Shown here piece by piece: positions 5,975-7,121 of a stretch of DNA of 7,121 nucleotides. Under the pieces are notes generated by a model. The model had not been told where the DNA came from. It made no database searches and saw only the letters and a list, made by a program, of their open reading frames with translations. The stretch comes from Cyanobacteriota bacterium. Its GTDB lineage: Bacteria; Cyanobacteriota; Cyanobacteriia; Leptolyngbyales; Leptolyngbyaceae. The DNA is taken from contig JAIXVO010000175.1 in NCBI GenBank assembly GCA_027482985.1, positions 1-7,121 on the forward strand. Reading direction: 5' to 3'. Positions within the stretch are counted from its first letter, which is position 1. Each line of letters starts with the position of its first letter. Both the position numbers and the translations under genes were made by a program.

Positions 5975-6934
5975 TTAGCCACTAATAGTGCCGAGCGCAC
6001 CGGGTGCGCCCGAAAGGGTTTTCTTGGGCGAACAGGTAATTACCATAATGAGCAGGGTGAGAATATAGGGCGCGGCATTGAAGATGTAGTAGCCTTGCTC
6101 GATGCCCACAGCCTGCAACGCGGGTCCGATGGATTGAGCCCCACCAAAGAATAAAGAGGCCCACAAACATTGAATCGGATTCCAGCGGGCGAAAATCACC
6201 AGCGCCACTGCCATCAACCCCTGACCGCTGGAGATCCGCTCCGACCAGCTCCCGGGAAATACCAAAGACAGATAAGCGCCCCCAATGCCAGCCAGAAAAC
6301 TACCAGCAATGATACAGAGCATTCTCACTTTGTTGATCGAAACCCCCATCGCCAGAGCCGCATCGGGGCTATCGCCAACCGCTCGAATGAACAATCCGGG
6401 GCGGGTGGATTTGAAGAACCAGCTCATTAAAGGGGCCAGGAGCACGCCCAAAATGAACAAAGGACTGATTTTGAGCGCCGACTGAATGGCTGGAGAACTG
6501 CTGATCAAGTTGCCCAGGTCGATCGTCGGGAGCCGGGGTGCCTGGGGCTGAATAAACGGTTTACCCAGGTAAAAGGCCAGCCCACTGCCAAAAATAATCA
6601 TGGCAATCCCGACTGCAATATCATTCACTTTCGGCTGCTGCGATAACCAGGCATGAATAAACCCCAGCACCATGCCAGCCAATCCGGCCACTAAGACCCC
6701 CAACCAGGGTGCGATCGCAGGGGAAATGCCCCATTGGGTCGAACTGAGGTAGGAAATGCCGTAGGCACTCATGGCTCCCATTAACAAGGTGCCTTCTAAT
6801 CCCAGGTTGATCTTGCCGCTTTTTTCAGTCAAACATTCGCCCAAACTGACAAATAAGAAGGGTGCGCTCCCCCGCAGCGTCCCAGCCAAAATGCCTAAAG
6901 GCACGCCCCACCAACCCAATGTTTCTGCCGCCAT
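5975..6934 (-). CDS. ABC importer inner-membrane permease, BPD_transp_2 family (NupQ/YufQ-like)
   Basis: A 319-residue polytopic membrane protein, usual length for this family. Hydrophobic stretches near residues 11-30, 45-63, 73-97, 104-124, 157-174, 203-222, 234-250, 255-270 and 286-301 suggest eight or nine membrane helices. Diagnostic motifs are GECLTEKSGKINLGLEG (32-48), the family's N-terminal signature, and RAVGDSPDAALAMGV (184-198), the cytoplasmic coupling-loop motif expected to contact the ATPase. The start is the ATG at 6934 with AGAGGA 7 nt upstream; a longer in-frame GTG start at 6985 lies inside a hairpin and adds a polar 17-residue extension, so I rejected it. The gene sits 66 nt after the end of permease 1 and 100 nt before the ATPase, all on one strand, consistent with one operon. 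The two permeases should form a heterodimeric channel for a nucleoside-like solute; the exact substrate is not readable. Confidence 0.92.
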   Translation of the reverse strand: MAAETLGWWGVPLGILAGTLRGSAPFLFVSLGECLTEKSGKINLGLEGTLLMGAMSAYGISYLSSTQWGISPAIAPWLGVLVAGLAGMVLGFIHAWLSQQPKVNDIAVGIAMIIFGSGLAFYLGKPFIQPQAPRLPTIDLGNLISSSPAIQSALKISPLFILGVLLAPLMSWFFKSTRPGLFIRAVGDSPDAALAMGVSINKVRMLCIIAGSFLAGIGGAYLSLVFPGSWSERISSGQGLMAVALVIFARWNPIQCLWASLFFGGAQSIGPALQAVGIEQGYYIFNAAPYILTLLIMVITCSPKKTLSGAPGALGTISG

Positions 6935-6941
6935 GTGTAGA

Positions 6942-6947
6942 TCCTCT
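6942..6947 (-). promoter_or_regulatory. Shine-Dalgarno AGAGGA for permease 2
   Basis: The minus strand shows AGAGGA with 7 nt to the ATG at 6934. Good spacing and near-consensus sequence support the 319-residue version of permease 2 over the 336-residue GTG-started version. Confidence 0.7.
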
Positions 6948-6961
6948 AAACGTTCTGCATC

Positions 6962-6991
6962 AAGAAAAGCCAGGGCTTCAGGCACCCTGGC
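6962..6991 (-). terminator. Intrinsic-terminator-like hairpin between permease 1 and permease 2 (possible attenuator)
   Basis: In the minus-strand transcript GCCAGGG and CCCTGGC (6991-6985 and 6975-6969) form a perfect 7-bp stem with a 9-nt loop, directly followed by TTTTCTT (6968-6962). It begins 9 nt after the stop codon of permease 1 and ends 27 nt before the start of permease 2. Shape and T-run fit a rho-independent terminator. Because the genes on both sides belong to one transporter, partial readthrough (setting subunit ratios) or a separate downstream promoter is the likely arrangement. Confidence 0.55.
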
Positions 6992-7000
6992 ACTCAGTTA

Positions 7001-7121
7001 CTAAACGGGCACCGCCGTTGTGGGAGGAGCCGTCGGAGGGGCGATCGCAGGGGGGTCTTTGAAGATCTTGAAGCGTCCGTACAGCGACTCGCTATACAAG
7101 ATGCACAGGAAAACGAGACCC
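7001..7121 (-). CDS. ABC importer permease 1, C-terminal end only (NupP/YufP-like, partial)
   Basis: The last 39 codons of a gene that enters from the right edge, ending with TAG at 7003-7001. The visible peptide begins GLVFLCILYSES, the end of a membrane helix, continues with a basic stretch GRFKIFKD, and finishes with a Pro/Ala/Thr-rich tail (PPAIAPPTAPPTTAVPV). A hydrophobic helix followed by a short cytoplasmic tail, immediately upstream of permease 2 on the same strand, fits the other BPD_transp_2 permease of this importer, which in B. subtilis-type loci lies between the ATPase and second permease genes. The identification rests mainly on context, since no conserved core motif is in view. 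The proline-rich tail looks disordered. Confidence 0.7.
   Translation of the reverse strand, partial: GLVFLCILYSESLYGRFKIFKDPPAIAPPTAPPTTAVPV

Larger units (their letters stand above)
232..7048. repeat. HIP1 palindromes GCGATCGC, 15 dispersed copies
   Basis: Copies begin at 232, 536, 972, 1209, 1620, 2189, 2389, 2666, 2969, 3626, 3959, 4199, 5949, 6711 and 7041. HIP1 is the highly iterated palindrome of many cyanobacterial genomes, and about 0.1 copies would be expected by chance in this length. Most copies lie inside genes and are translated in whatever frame fits. The span given covers first to last copy; it is a dispersed repeat, not an array. Confidence 0.95.

Noticed and set aside
6935..6985. 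N-terminal extension of permease 2 from the GTG at 6985
   Set aside because: The GTG lies in the stem of a hairpin and the extension is polar; the ATG at 6934 has a well-spaced Shine-Dalgarno.
232..7048. GCGATCGC copies as a CRISPR, operator or transposon signal
   Set aside because: Spacing is irregular and most copies are inside genes; this is the known HIP1 repeat of cyanobacteria.

Overview
The window is most likely from a cyanobacterium, probably chromosomal. The octamer GCGATCGC (HIP1), the classic over-represented palindrome of many cyanobacterial genomes, occurs 15 times in 7.1 kb, against about 0.1 expected for a random 8-mer. The multi-PAS/GAF histidine kinases, including one with a GAF domain of cyanobacteriochrome-like type, agree with this. 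I cannot name genus or species from the sequence alone.

The left half (1-4306) is a signal-transduction island. A minus-strand pair encodes a soluble 842-residue PAS-PAS-PAS-GAF-HisKA_2-HATPase sensor kinase (488-3016) and, 131 nt downstream, a CheY-like receiver protein that runs off the left edge (1-356). Divergent from the kinase across a 189-nt AT-rich gap is a plus-strand REC-HisKA-HATPase protein of 366 residues (3206-4306). None of these proteins shows a DNA-binding output domain in the visible sequence. The island therefore looks like a phosphotransfer circuit (sensor kinase, single receiver, receiver-controlled kinase) rather than a classical kinase plus transcription-factor pair.

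The right half (4303-7121) is three genes of one minus-strand ABC importer operon of the BMP/PnrA-type nucleoside family (B. subtilis NupOPQ/YufOPQ-like). In transcription order they are the C-terminal end of permease 1 (7001-7121, cut by the window edge), complete permease 2 (5975-6934) and the double-NBD ATPase (4303-5874). A BmpA-like binding-protein gene would be expected further upstream, outside the window. A hairpin followed by a T-rich run lies between the two permease genes and may attenuate transcription inside the operon.

The two halves converge: the stop codon of the REC-kinase gene overlaps the stop codon of the ATPase gene by 4 nt, and a 6-bp-stem hairpin sits over this junction. 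There is no gene-free stretch over 300 nt. I found no tRNA, rRNA, CRISPR array, insertion sequence or phage gene. Nothing here is clearly a new system. The items most worth a second look are the domain architecture of the kinases, the intra-operon hairpin, the overlapping 3' ends and the poly-G tracts inside the ATPase gene.
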